Assembly: GCA_018287875.1 (NCBI GenBank)
Contig: JAGVVL010000025.1
Span: 992,001-1,056,000 of the forward strand
From: Nigrospora sphaerica
Taxonomy: Eukaryota; Ascomycota; Sordariomycetes; Amphisphaeriales; Apiosporaceae
Reading direction: 5' to 3'
DNA length: 64,000 nt
Part shown: positions 1 through 11,900 of the stretch, one piece after another
Layout of the letters: every line of letters begins with the position of its first letter
Position numbering within the stretch: the stretch's first letter is position 1
The notes under the pieces: model-generated
The model's database searches: none
What the model was told of the DNA's origin: nothing
The model's input: the letters and a program-made list of their open reading frames with translations, nothing else
Program-made: the position numbers and the translations under genes

Positions 1-281
1 GGTGGACAACTCGTCGTCGCCTACGAAGGGGCACACCGAAGCTATCTCATTTCACAGCAGGCGCGGGACGGGAGCGCTTAGCAGTGGGAATCAAAGTAGC
101 TAGTAAGTGGTGGTATCATGCTCGTTAACTCGTTTCGAAAATAATCCGGGGTGCCTGCTTCCAAGTAACAGCAACGCCGTAAGTCTCCCCGACAGGGCCC
201 AGAACGCCGTTCCTGCCCAATGCTATGTACGCAATGGCAGTCCCACAAAAAACGGAGCGTCCGCCGCCGATGCCCCGCGGC
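1..281. other. Intergenic edge, downstream of the first gene
   Basis: This is the left edge of the window. It lies 3' of the minus-strand gene that ends at 282 and probably holds its 3' UTR. No reading frame with protein-like composition is seen. Confidence 0.5.
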
Positions 282-1661
282 TTAGAAGAACATACTGCGC
301 TTCTTTGGCGGCTTGGTACCGCTGTCGGCGCTGCCGCCGCGCCTCCTCCCCGGGCCGTCGGGGTGTTGCTGAGACGGCCCCGGAGGCCACCGGCTGCTGG
401 GCCCGGCATGGCCGTTGGGCGGGCCGACGCTGACGGGCCGGGGGGGCACACCCGACGCCGGGCCGGGCGGCTGCAGCTGGGTGCTCGGCCCGGCCGTGGC
501 CTGCCGCGGCGGCAGTGTGGGTTTGGGGCCAAAGTCCTGCCCCTGAACGCCAAACTGCCGGCGCAGGCGCTCCGTCTCGGCCTCCACCTCGGCGGCGCGG
601 CGCTGCCGCTCCTTCTTCTCCTCCTCCTCCAGCATTGCCTTGATGCGCTGCTGCTCCGCCTGGTCACGCTTCTCGCGCTCTTGCTCTTCCTGCTCCACCA
701 TGGCCCGTAGGCGCCGCGTCTCGGCGTCCACCTCGGCCTGCCGCCGGTCCTTGGTCGCGGCCGACGACATCGTCTGCGCGGGCGGCGCGTTGTTGAGGCT
801 GCCGCTCATGGTGTGCATGTGCAGGGGGTTGCTCGACGACCGGGGTTTCGGCGACGAGGTCGGCAGGGGCCGCGAGTTCTTGCGCCGGGCCGGCGGCGTG
901 CCCGCGATGTTGAAGGAGTCGCGGTTGGCGAAGAGGTAGATCTCGCGGATGACCTCGGCACTCAGAAGCAGCACGACCTCCAGCCCCTTCCGGTCCTCGA
1001 CGTCGACGCGCTGCAGGTTGGGCTCGTAGACGGTCAGGCCGGGCTTTCGACCCTGTTTGTACAGGGCAATGGTGATATCCGGGTCCTTGCTCTTCTTGCC
1101 GGCCAGCGACGTCCCCGTCAAGTAGCACGTCATGTCCTTGGACAGCTTGCTGTCCCGCTTCCACTTGAAGCAGGTCTTGGGAGTCAGCGCGTTGGCCACC
1201 GGGTTCTCCTGCTGGCGGTCAATCTGGGAGGCCGAGGGCAGACGGAAGCTCTGCTGGGGCATCTCGAATTCCCAGGACTCCTTGCCGGTCCACGTGCTTT
1301 TCTCGCCGCGCACGTGGACCTGCTGCTCCGGGTTGTACAGTTGAACGGTGAAGCCATCGGGGATCAGGGGGACAGGCGGCGGCTGCACGCCGTTCTGTGC
1401 GCGGATCTCGGTGGCGGAGAGCGTGGGCTGCTGCCACTCGGGCTCGATGAGCACCTCGGCAAATATGACGTCTTGGTTGTAGGCATCGGCCAAGGCGACG
1501 GCATACTTGTTTTTGGACTCTGGCCGGCTGGGATCGGGCCGCCTGAAGCAGTACTCGGGCGCGGGCTCGGAGCCGTTCTGCGTGAAGTAGAGCACGTTGG
1601 AGAGCGAGGCGTCGGACGATGATGGCCTGGTGAAGAAGGTGGGGAGGTTCTCGTCGAGCAT
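282..1661 (-). CDS. Conserved fungal protein of unknown function with C-terminal coiled coil
   Basis: A single uninterrupted reading frame of 459 residues. I do not recognise a named family. Residues 1 to about 255 look like a folded, beta-rich domain with a hydrophobic/basic pattern (for example CFKWKRDSKLSKDMTCYLTG and GLEVVLLLSAEVIREIYLF). That pattern is loosely reminiscent of tubby/LURP-like barrels, which is only a guess. Residues about 306-373 form a highly charged Glu/Arg/Lys coiled coil in which a block beginning AEVDAETRRLR recurs as AEVEAETERLRR. The rest of the tail is Pro/Gly-rich and disordered, ending PKKRSMFF, a basic cluster with a hydrophobic tip. The start ATG is the first in frame, and a CRE-like motif lies about 115 bases upstream. 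Codon use is typical of expressed genes here, so I trust the CDS but not any function. Confidence 0.85.
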   Translation of the reverse strand: MLDENLPTFFTRPSSSDASLSNVLYFTQNGSEPAPEYCFRRPDPSRPESKNKYAVALADAYNQDVIFAEVLIEPEWQQPTLSATEIRAQNGVQPPPVPLIPDGFTVQLYNPEQQVHVRGEKSTWTGKESWEFEMPQQSFRLPSASQIDRQQENPVANALTPKTCFKWKRDSKLSKDMTCYLTGTSLAGKKSKDPDITIALYKQGRKPGLTVYEPNLQRVDVEDRKGLEVVLLLSAEVIREIYLFANRDSFNIAGTPPARRKNSRPLPTSSPKPRSSSNPLHMHTMSGSLNNAPPAQTMSSAATKDRRQAEVDAETRRLRAMVEQEEQEREKRDQAEQQRIKAMLEEEEKKERQRRAAEVEAETERLRRQFGVQGQDFGPKPTLPPRQATAGPSTQLQPPGPASGVPPRPVSVGPPNGHAGPSSRWPPGPSQQHPDGPGRRRGGSADSGTKPPKKRSMFF

Positions 1662-1774
1662 CTTGGCTTTGTTTGTTTGGCTTGGCCCGCCGGGCGATTT
1701 GGCGGTAAGTAAAATGGGTTGGCTCTACGCTCTACTAGCCCACTGGAGCCGTACGGTCGCAGTGGGACGTTGTA

Positions 1775-1786
1775 TGACGTGACGTC
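1775..1786. promoter_or_regulatory. Overlapping CRE/ATF-like sites
   Basis: The sequence TGACGTGACGTC contains two overlapping TGACGT half-sites, the second running into TGACGTC. This is the known core for ATF/CREB-type bZIP factors. It lies about 115-125 bp upstream of the ATG at 1661 of the minus-strand gene. Binding is inferred from the motif only. Confidence 0.35.
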
Positions 1787-2474
1787 GGGAGGGACGTTTG
1801 GGACACAAGACGCAAGAACCCCAAGCCGCTGCTGGACCAGGGGTGATGCACCACGGAAATAGGGAATAAATAGAATTGGAGCGAGGGGAGAGGAACGGGG
1901 GGAGGCGTAAGAGAGCGAGGATCGAGGTTACGAAAGCACCAGGTCGCAGTCGCAACGACGACGACGAGCGAGCGAGGGTGACGCAGCGCGGGACGAAACC
2001 GCGCGCGGCTGAGCACAATGCAGGCTTGGCAGGTCGCAGTTCGCAGACCGAGGGCGAAAACGAGGCTAGGGAAAGGAAAGACGGATGGATCACCGTGTCG
2101 ACGACGGCAGGGTTCGCAAGGCCCAAATCTAAACCAACTCGGGCAAGCAGGGTCGGCAGGCTCTTGACATGACTTGGCTTTGGGCATTGGATCCCCCGGA
2201 AGGGGAGCTGCTGATCACTTACATAGAAAAGTGGGAGGCGGAGCGCAAGATGCGCAGGAGAGATATGCCCCGTCAGACCCGTTGTTTACGGTTGTCACTC
2301 GAGTGTGTGTCCGGTTGGATATCCGAATACAGACGGTGCTGGGGCTGGTTGCATGCACAGCGGGTGATTGGAATGCAATGGCATGCAGTGGAATTCCCCG
2401 CATTTACACGAGCGCAGTTCAGAGGGACTGCCGTGCCCAGAATGTTTGTATGTAGTACTTTAACGTCCGGTGCC

Positions 2475-2494
2475 GATGGATGGATGGATGGATG
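2475..2494. repeat. (GATG)5 microsatellite
   Basis: Five perfect tandem GATG units in intergenic DNA. Confidence 0.85.
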
Positions 2495-2718
2495 AGAAGT
2501 GCCTACTTCCAGTGGCAGTGGCGGGCACTGTGGGACCATCACCTAAATATGGATATGAGGTAAAAGTATGCACGGGATATCACCTGCGCATGCGTCAGTT
2601 CAGCTCCCGGCGGCGTGGCTGTGTTCGTGCCTGGAACGGGGCGGGTGGGCACGGTCAGAGTAAAGTGCCGTACCAAACAAAGCCTTCTCTCCGCCACCCC
2701 CTCTCTCCCCTCTCTCAT

Positions 2719-2752
2719 CCGTGTGTCTTGCTCAGCCGTGTGTCTTGCTCAG
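2719..2752. repeat. 17-bp tandem direct repeat, two copies
   Basis: The unit CCGTGTGTCTTGCTCAG occurs at 2719-2735 and again without a gap at 2736-2752. The two copies are identical. Confidence 0.85.
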
Positions 2753-4265
2753 CTCAGCCTCACGGGAACTCTCTCTCCTATAGAGGGAACCGGCGTTGGG
2801 AAACGCGCGTCCGGCCAACCAATTTGCGCCTCCCCTCTTCGGACGGGGAAACCCCCAAGCCCCGGGGAATCACGCGAAACGGACCGCCGCCAAATGCACT
2901 AACACAGCCCAGGACGGGTGCGTACCGTAGATGACTTCCCAAGCGCTACTTATGTAGCCAGCGCCGTCGCTCGCCATGTCCATTGGGGGTCCACGGGAAA
3001 AAGTTTCAGACGCCTGAAGGATATAAGTGCCTTAGACGATAACACACAGACGCACGCGCAAAGCCCCCCCCCCTTCTCTGGGGAAACAAACCCGCTCTCG
3101 GCGCCGGGGCCAAAGCACCCCCCCTTTCTCTCTCCGTCGGCCACCTACGCGCCAGCGCACCCCTTGAAGAGGAAACACGAGTCACGGAACTGGCAATTGC
3201 CGTTGGTGCTTCATTCCTATTCCCACTCGTCGTTACACCACCTACAACGGGGAAAGGGCGGGGGGCCCGACCGTTTCTTTCCTTGGAGAATCGAACGCCG
3301 CGTGGGGTCGGGGTTTGCGGTGCCGCCAAATGCGACTGGCTGGGCCGTCCGATCTACCGTGTCCCCCTTCCTGGCGCCGCATTTCCCAGACCCGGCCCGG
3401 GGGCACCCGTGTTGCCATCCGTCCCTGCTCAGGAGCCTTAGCACCCCCTTCCACCCCCGGATGCCCCCGGGACAAGTGTTTTGCGTCGGCGCCGGATATC
3501 ACGTCGCTGGCGGGGTGGGGGCAATGAATGCAACACCAGCCCGTTGGAGGCCCAGAGGGCTAGGGCGGCCCACGACGCTCTCTCCCTCCCCCCCCCCCCC
3601 AAAAGAACTTCTTCGCGTCTACATCCCCCGTCCCTGCCGACAAGCAGGCAGGCAAGGGAGGTTAGGGGAGTTCCAGGGCGTAGATCTGGTAGCAATGCCG
3701 CCGTGATAGTGAATATGGGTTTAGTGAAATCGGAAGGGCTTCCTATTGGAACATTGTACCCAGTTGAGACGGCCCGCTGCTCCGAACTCCGCGCCGCGCC
3801 CAGATAGTGCCGTGTTTATACATACAGTATGTCGTACATTGTGTACATGCGTTCGTCAGCGTCACTGGCCAGCCCTCCCGTCCTGGGCTGCTCGTGCACA
3901 AAGCCGTGCACCCCCCTCCCCACCTCGCCCTCCCTCCTTTTCTCTCGCCAGCCAAGACGCCATGGAAGCACGCCGCCCCTCACAGGAACACCGGGCCGGC
4001 ACCTGACGGGCAGTTGACAAGAGGAAGAAAAGGGCAGGTGGAGTAATTCCACGTGGCTTGGACTGAAAGAGATCAAGTAGAGTATATACATGTTGGGTGA
4101 ATCGAAGACGTAACCTGGCTGGTAGCAGGTATCGGGGAGATCAGGTATTGCATATTATTTAACACGGGTCTCGCGGGCCGAGCGGCCCATCGCCGATGCC
4201 GCCGTCTCTCCTTCCCGGGGACCTCCCCGACGCCGTCTGACAAGTTCGCATGACAGAGGCCTCTG

Positions 4266-5938
4266 TCACCTGGACGCTGCCTCTGCCTGTGCACTCGCCG
4301 GAACGTCGGGCACCGGGGGAACCTCGCCGTCGCTTTGCTTTCGTTCGTCCGCCCGCTTGATCCGCCCGATCTGCTGGTTGACCCAGCTGTTGACGCTCCG
4401 GTAGCGCGCCGGGCGGTCCTCGCTCGTGTTAGTGTACACCGTCTCGCGGTTGCCCCTGTCTCGCCTGCTCATCCAGGAGAAGCGGCCGAGGCCGCTAGGC
4501 TGTTGGTTTTGTTGCTGCGCCGGCGCCGGGGAGAGCCCGGCCGCCGGCGGGGGCACGATGATGTCGCCGTCCCCAAAGCCCGACGACAAGGAGGATACAT
4601 CGCTCGCGCGGTACGCCTGGCGCTGCGCAGGATCGTAGGCGTTGGACGGCGCTCGTGCGAGTTCGGATTGGTTATAGTAGGCATCCGGCATGCGTGATCG
4701 CATCGTCGAGTTCACGTCACTGAGGGCCAGCGCCTGGTTCTTGGTCAAGGTGGCGTACTCCTCGGCCGGGATCATGACGACTGAACCGGGCGCCATCGGC
4801 TGCGGAGCAAGTGTTCTCTGAGAGTTGAGGGTGTTGGTTCGGACGAGGCCTGCTTGTACCTTCTCGTCTCCGTAATAGCCGGCATCCTGCATCGAGTTGA
4901 CGTTCTGGCCCATGTACATGGAACGTGGCACGTCGTCCCCGTTGCGGTCGACCCAGTTGGCGTCGCCCCGTCCGTTGCGACCACGTATGATGTCGAGCAG
5001 GGAGCCGTTTTGCCGGGGTTTCTTCATCACGCGGTAGATGATCCAGGAGACGAAACAAACCAGAATGAAAGCACCTGCACCGCGCTTCAGTCAGCAACTG
5101 CATTAGCTGACTACTATGCCGGTAAGCACATACCTATCGAGCCGGCGGCAATGAGCACATGCTCGCCCGTCTCATCCAGGTTGTTACCTCGGCCGCCGCC
5201 GCCGTAACGACCATCGCCGCCGTGATCCCGGTCGCGGAACGTGGGGTCGAACTGCGGCAGGGCCGTGCCCGTTGAAGAAGGAGAGCCTTGGACCGTCGTG
5301 GTAACCATATCAGGAAGAGCCGGGATCGTCGTGGGCTCCAGGCCTTTCCGGGGCTGGCTGGTGATAACGCCGATAGGAGTAGTCATAGAAATCCAGGTTG
5401 TTTGGGTCGAGACCTGCACCCGTTTAGTATCTCACATGGTGTGGAGAAGGCGTGCCATGTGCGGAGAACCTACAGCTATGGATGTGATCACACTCGTCAC
5501 CTCCACTGGCGCCTTAGACGACTTGCTGCTCTTACTGGAGGCACTGGAGATGCTAGAGGCCGTCAAGGCGGTCTTGGTGGTGCTGGGCAGCGGGGGTTCG
5601 GAGGGAAGCAAGCTAGTCGGTATCGGCGACAGGTACTGTGTCCACGTCGTCGAGGGTTTCGGTAAGGGCACCCTCTGCGCCCCTCCCCGACCATGGTCTT
5701 CATCATGTTGGTCGTCGGGCCCGGGCAATCCGGGGCCGCCGGGGAAGCCCTCATTGGCACCTCTCGGGAACAGCGCCTGGTTGTGGTCGTCGATGTCATC
5801 GTTTCGGTCCTCCGGGGTGTCCATGCCGGTGCTGTCGCCGGACATATCTCGGCGCGTTTGCGCCGGAGGCGATGTTGGTGCGTCCAAGGTGTCCAGCCAT
5901 CTCCTCACGAATTCCGTAGTCTCATGGATAGGTGCCAT
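4266..5938 (-). CDS. Serine/threonine-rich single-pass membrane protein
   Basis: Three exons (5938-5474, 5413-5134, 5074-4266) give 517 residues. Introns are 5414-5473 (GTAGGT...CAG, branch ACTAAAC) and 5075-5133 (GTATGT...CAG, branch GCTAATG), and phases join correctly. The N-terminal half is low-complexity, with Ser/Thr/Pro stretches likely to be O-glycosylated. One strong hydrophobic segment at about residues 240-263 (ending ILVCFVSWIIYRVMKK) is followed by a basic stop-transfer cluster and a polar tail of about 250 residues. I chose the ATG at 5938 for its context (GAAGCCATGGC); an in-frame frame runs further upstream, but its sequence is not protein-like. No clear signal peptide is visible. 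The architecture recalls fungal cell-surface sensors of the Mid2/WSC kind, but no WSC or other named domain is seen, so function is open. Confidence 0.72.
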
Positions 5939-8900
5939 GGCTTCGTCCCGACACATTCTCCGAATTCCAAAATTTCCAAACCGCAGTGCTGCTTCTGTGC
6001 CGATCGTCGCCTTTCCAAAGCTCTGTTCAGTACATGGCCAGTAATGAGTGAATGGAAGCCACCGTCGAGATGGCTCGTGTAATAGAATTAAGGAATGTTT
6101 TGCGAAAATAGTGGGAAAATCAAACACACGGCGCAGACAACCGGCCCAAGACTAGGGGCGCTAGGTAACCAAAGGAAAAGAAAAAAGGCCTGCCTTGGGG
6201 AACGAGGGAATGAAAGAGGAATTGTGGGAATGGTGAGGAAGAGAAAAAGAGAACGCGGGAGGTGTTCACGTAAGTCTCAGCGATCTCAGACGGGAGGTAT
6301 GGAGACGGGAGACCCCCAAAACTTAGCTGCATGGAGTGACCTGGGCCAGGAGGAAGGCCAGAGCCATGGGACGCCAGAACGGGCAGGCCGGGGTCTTAGG
6401 TACGTCGTAATATTGACCAGCGCCGGCCCTGGTGCTGTGTCACCCGTGCGCGTTCGCTCCAGGGCGAATCCACTTCGATTGCGCCGGAAGGGAGTTGGGG
6501 AGGGCGAGAGAAGAGAGTGCCCGGCGTGGCCAACGCCGAGCCAGCCTGCGCACCGGGTAGACAGAGGCACGGGGAGGTGTCTGATCCCGGACAGACAGGC
6601 CGGGGGGGAGGCGGGGCTCACCAGGGGTTCATGACGATACACTGTGCCCCCGGAAGGCAGTCCTTACCGTACCTGCACGCACATGGAGAGGTACGAACCC
6701 GGCCGACGGGCAGGTCCCATGGCGACAGCGAGCGCTACGTGCGACGTCTGTCGCGATGGCTCCTCGCTCACACCCTCCTCTCGCCAGGCAGCCAAGGCGC
6801 TGGATGCTGAGGAGGTCGGTAGCGGGGGCCGCGGGGGAGCCAAAGAGGCGGCGGCGGCACGCGCAGCGAACGGCGGACGGCGCTCTGGACACCGAATCCG
6901 ACGGGGGCCTCCTGCAGAGGTGCGGCGTTCAAGTGGTGGGAGGGCCACGAGATGTGCATGAGGTGTAGCTGAGGCTGCCGACCTGCGACGCGCAAGCCAG
7001 GGGTCTCACGTCGCAGCAGGGGAGGACGGCGGGGCGGGGGTTTCAGAACCTCAGAAGTCTGCGAGATCAACCAGGGTCTTGGCCCCTCCACTGGGCACGA
7101 TCTGCGACTCCGTCAGAGACAGCATGGGCGGCTTGTTAACGAGGGAGGAAACGCGTCTTGGCTGGAAAGCGAGCGACGCCACTCGCAACCTTGTCGGTCC
7201 GGCACAACGGGCAGTGGGTAAAGCAAAGCTTGGCCTTGTGCGCCCCGCCGATTGCAGGCTCAATTGGGCATCTGGTTCGCTTCCCAAAGCCGGGTCAGCC
7301 GCGCGCCAGCAGGCGCCAGGTAGAGTGGGAGATGATGTATTGGATAGGTCGTGAAGCAGTCCATTGGTGTTGGGCATTCACGGTGGGTGTTTTCTGCCCT
7401 CCCGGCGGGCCCTCGCGTGAATCGATCCCCGTGGAGGAAATCAAACTTACCTACTGGAGGAAACCCGGCGGTCCGGCTGCTTCCGACCGCACTGCGCAGT
7501 TAGAAGCCTACCTACCTAATGCAGGTACGCTGGACACTACTGGCACCGGCAATTCTGCCTCTACCACCTAATGGGAAGCTTCGCTTCGGGAGGACAAGCT
7601 GCCCCCTTATTACGCCCTCCCTCCCATACTTTGAGGAATCGTGGCGAGCCAGGTCAATGCAATGCAGGCACGGCTGTCGACATAGCATGGCACGCCGCAT
7701 CCGTGATGTCGTTCCATCGCAAACGGGCCGCTCGCCAGCGGCCGTCTCCTTAACTCATGCGATCCCTCGCCGTGGATCCCGTGGAAACGCGCGGTGATCA
7801 AACTGTCGCCAGGGCTTCGAACGTGCCGACAGTTCTTTGTCTTTGTTCGACTGTCCAATGGGGTGGCGTGTGCGCTGGCGCTACTCCCGGTGCCGCCGCC
7901 GACGGCATTTATTAGATCGCTCATTTCACTTCCCGTGGCTTCATCTCCGTCTAAACCTCCGGCGACGTGTCCGCGCTCGATGGCTTCGCCAGTTGGGTGG
8001 TATCGGATGGGCCTTGCAGGTGGGAACCCCGGGCAGGAACCTGGCAAGCCAGCCTAAGCACGAGCGGATCGGGGTCCGCTGTGCTGCTACTACACATGGA
8101 TGCTGTCTCTACTGTGTACAAAGTTGTATACGAGATTCCCCATGGGTGCTTTGCTGACGGTGGTGCTGACGGCAGTGCTGTCCCGCCTCGCACGCAACCT
8201 CGAGAAGCGGGACGAACGGGTTGCTGCCACGGTCGCTGGTCGGGAAGGCCAGCGTTCCAACGACGGGAAGCATGGGAAAATGAACGCCGTCGACAGATTG
8301 AGAAGCGCAGGGGTCGAGTCCCGTTCGCCGCCGGGCCGGCGCTGGGTTGACTTGCAGGGAGACAGGATACCTGCTGACCCCGCCCGAGCATCGTGGTACA
8401 TCGTAGGTCGTCTCTGTTCGCCCGCGGCGCTGGTACTCCGTACTATCCCAATCTGACATCGGAAGCGCAGCCGTGAACAAGGGCAGCTTTCGCTTTTTCG
8501 AGACCCGCCCAACCCTATCTTACTTGTCGACTGAGCTGTCGCGTGGCCATGGGCACCGCGTGGTACGCGTCTTGTGCAAGTCGCGGCAACTTCTGTCGAG
8601 CATTGAGTAACTGGCGGTGGGCCGCCGTTTGACGATCCTCCGAGAGCTGCCCCATCGGAGCGAGGGGATTCGTGCCGGCCGTTTCTCATACCCGATTCGT
8701 CGTCATTGCATCTGCCGACTCAGCCGCGGTTGCGCTCGGTACAAACCGTGGTGAAGGATTCCACCAAACGTCCTAATGCCCAGAAGGGAAGCAGACGCGG
8801 ACGGCCCCGCCGTCAAGTTTGCAATGCAGCAGGCCTACGTCCGCGCGAACCTGGCCAGACGCGACCACCCATCACAATCCTGTCACTGGCAGCCCGATGC

Positions 8901-11900
8901 TTCTCCTATCCCTTCCAGATCCAATGCTGCGTGCCAAGTCTGAAACGGTTTCAAGCCCGTGGGCCCCGAAGCCGAGGTGGGCCAGCACATTGGACCGTCC
9001 AGGTGGTTGAGGCGTACCGTTACTCCCCCAGATGAGCTTGTCTGCTTCTCTGCTATTGTGCACATACCTCATCCTCACGTGCCCGGCCTCTAAGCTCAGG
9101 GGTTCAAGGGGGTGCGCTCTGCGTCATGAGCGTCCCTCATTCAGCCTGACACGTGCCCCGTGCCCAATTGTGGCGGTTCTTGACAAGGACTGCTTCGCCG
9201 GATGCGGCTCATTTCACCATGGTCCGGCACGGTGCTATACAGCGTCCGAGTCCGTAGGCCCCGAAGGGCAAGACGGCGGGTGCTTCTGTGTAGCTCAGGT
9301 CCGGAAGTCGTACGGTTGCCCCCCACGGGGCGCCAAGGTAGGGGATTAATTACCAGCATTGGAAACAGCCCCTTGGAATAAGCAAGCCAAGGCGACCGGC
9401 CGATTTCTCCAACAGGACTGGGCTGTACAGCGAGCCAGCATGGCAACTCACGGGCTCGGAGGCCAATACACTATAATGCTTTGATCCATGTAATAAGTGC
9501 ACAGGACGGTAGTGCAATTGGGTACTTACGTCTCGAATACGCAGGCAACTGCATGTAAGTAATCGGTGAACCACTGGGCCGGGTCACCCGGCCAAGACAT
9601 TGAGCTCCGCCAGAGTTCCGGCCCTGCGTCGATCGTAAGTTCATCTTCAGCCCTGACGATTTTGTCCTTCACCTCTCCCAAGTATGTGTGTTGGCAAGTG
9701 CAACCCCGACGCCCCCGGGACCGCCTGCTTGCCCTCCCGATGACCAGTAGGTACCCAAGTCCCATCCATAGATGGGAGGTCTGTGGAGAAGACGCTAGCC
9801 AGCACCGGTCAACGTGGTGTAGGGCTGAAACTCTGGCCAGTTCTTATCAACAGGTGTTTACTTTCCGCTTCTGGGAGCATCATGGAGTGGCTGGGATGAC
9901 AGGCGTCTCCTCGGACACTCGGGGCTCAGGGTCCGGCGCCCGAGGATCGAGTGCGGGCCTTGAATAGGCAGGCCGGGACCGAACCTGCGGCGCAGGCCCC
10001 GAAATGCCGGACCAACCAACCAACTAGCCAACCAACCAGGTTCTTCGTCGTTTCGATTCTCATTTCGCGAAGCTTCTTCGTCTCAAACGCGGTAGGGTGA
10101 TCAGTCAGACCGGCCCCGAAGCTGTCAGGTGCCGTTGGGGCATCGGGCTGTGACCAGATGCACCTTCGGTTTAGTTCTGCAGGCGCCTGGGCAAATGTTT
10201 CACAGGTTTGGTTGAGACAGCGGCGCGCGGGGCGGTTTTATTTACTGGACCAAGCATCCCCGATGAATCCCGGCGCCGAGCTTCGAATATATCGAGAGGC
10301 ATCCGGTGATCACCATGATCCGTCCCCGTGATCGCCGACGATCAGCTTGACTCGCTTGGCTGCCTGACGATCGCCACGTACATGTTTGCAGGGAAATTTA
10401 AAGGCCACGAGGACCGCCGCTGATCGTAGACTTCACGCGCTTGAATATGGCGAGGGTAGGCATCGCATTCTGAGACATGACAGATCACAGTATCCCTACG
10501 CAAGAAACGCGAGAAACGATGGGGGGGGCTGGTTAACTACCGCTCATCATCTGGCTCTCACCCTCACCGTTTCTTAAGGCGGGTTGATCAAATCACCTTG
10601 GATACAGTACCCTGCACAGCTCTCGGCTCCTCGAAGCCCGAGAGGGGGACCGATGGGCTGGATCACATACATACCTTGGCGGGCATGCTTGGCCCGCACT
10701 TGAAGCACAGTATGCCTATGAACACACAAAGCACCATTTCCTTTTCTTCTTCTTGAAACTGCACGCGAATTACGGTCTCGCCGAATCTACGTAGCCCAAC
10801 ATCAGATAATTGGCCGTACATCAATTCGCAGGTTCTCGGAAACTTCTGGTGGGGCCAGCCCATTTGTGGAAATAATGGCATGCCCATATAGCAAAAACGC
10901 TATGTCGTACTACGTATCTGACCCTGTCGATCGCATATACCTAGCTAACAGTCGGATACTAAGCTGAAGCATATTGGGTGATATGGCGCCCACACCCATC
11001 GCCAATGCACTCACTAAGAATTTGGCGGTCGGGAACAGTCGATACGGATATCAGGAAAAAGAATGAGAAAAGAAGAGTGGGCGGGTTGTAGGGACAAACC
11101 CAAAAGGACGTATGTGCCCAATCCTTCCTAACAGAACCGTCAAGTACCACCTTTCTCCGCTGCTATCCGTCAACGCGCGCTTTCCATTTCAATTCCATAG
11201 TTACATCGTCCATCGAGGCGAAAAGTAATAACCCCTATGGCTCTGAATGGAATAGTATTGGTTTGCATTGTCAAAAGTCTTCAGATTTCGTTGCTAGATC
11301 CCAAATCAGACGCTGAATTCCGCCCCATCTGGAACGCAACAGCGCTATTCTTATTTCCTGGTGACGTTGAGAGCTGGCTTTCAGTGAGAATTTTCATCGC
11401 AGAAAATATAAACAATCTGCATCGGCCCATCAGGATGCCAACATTACATCCGTTCGGGCTGTCGTCCGGTTGGTCATATCGTGACTCGTTAGAGGCATTC
11501 CCGTTTTAGGAGCAGTCTATAATACTAGAAAAATAACAATATTTATAATGAGCGTAGGTGACCATCATGAGTACTGGAGCAGCCATCTGCGTTAAAAGAG
11601 CTGTAATAGCTCGTTGGTTGGCCGACATTCCACTCTCAACAGGCCAGATGGGTCTTACACGGCCTTTACCATAAAAGGGAGCAGGCGGAACACATAAACT
11701 CAGCGGACAGCAACAATAGGGGCTTAACCGGCCATCATCTTCCAATAGCCAAAGGGGCTCATGTATGCCGGTAACCAAAAGAAGAGGGTGGCATCAAGGG
11801 AGGACGGGTAAAGATAAACCTGCATTCCGTCCAAAATAACTGAGCAGTAGGCCCTTTGCCCTGTCTGGTTCTGGCTCTCATTCGCGCGGTTCAAGTCCTG

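Larger units (their letters stand above)
1662..4265. other. Intergenic region, 2.6 kb
   Basis: It holds the promoter of the minus-strand gene at 282-1661 on its left and the 3' side of the gene at 4266-5938 on its right. It contains a CRE-like motif (1775-1786), a (GATG)5 microsatellite (2475-2494), a 17-bp tandem duplication (2719-2752) and a run of 13 C (3588-3600). The open frames here are low-complexity Pro/Ser/Arg readings of GC-rich DNA, without conserved features. Confidence 0.5.

Noticed and set aside
813..1622. Plus-strand frame of 269 residues
   Set aside because: It is the antisense shadow of the real minus-strand gene at 282-1661, with no start context or domain.
2918..3706. Plus-strand frame of 262 residues
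   Set aside because: Pro/Ser/Arg-rich reading of GC-rich intergenic DNA that includes a C13 run; no conserved features.
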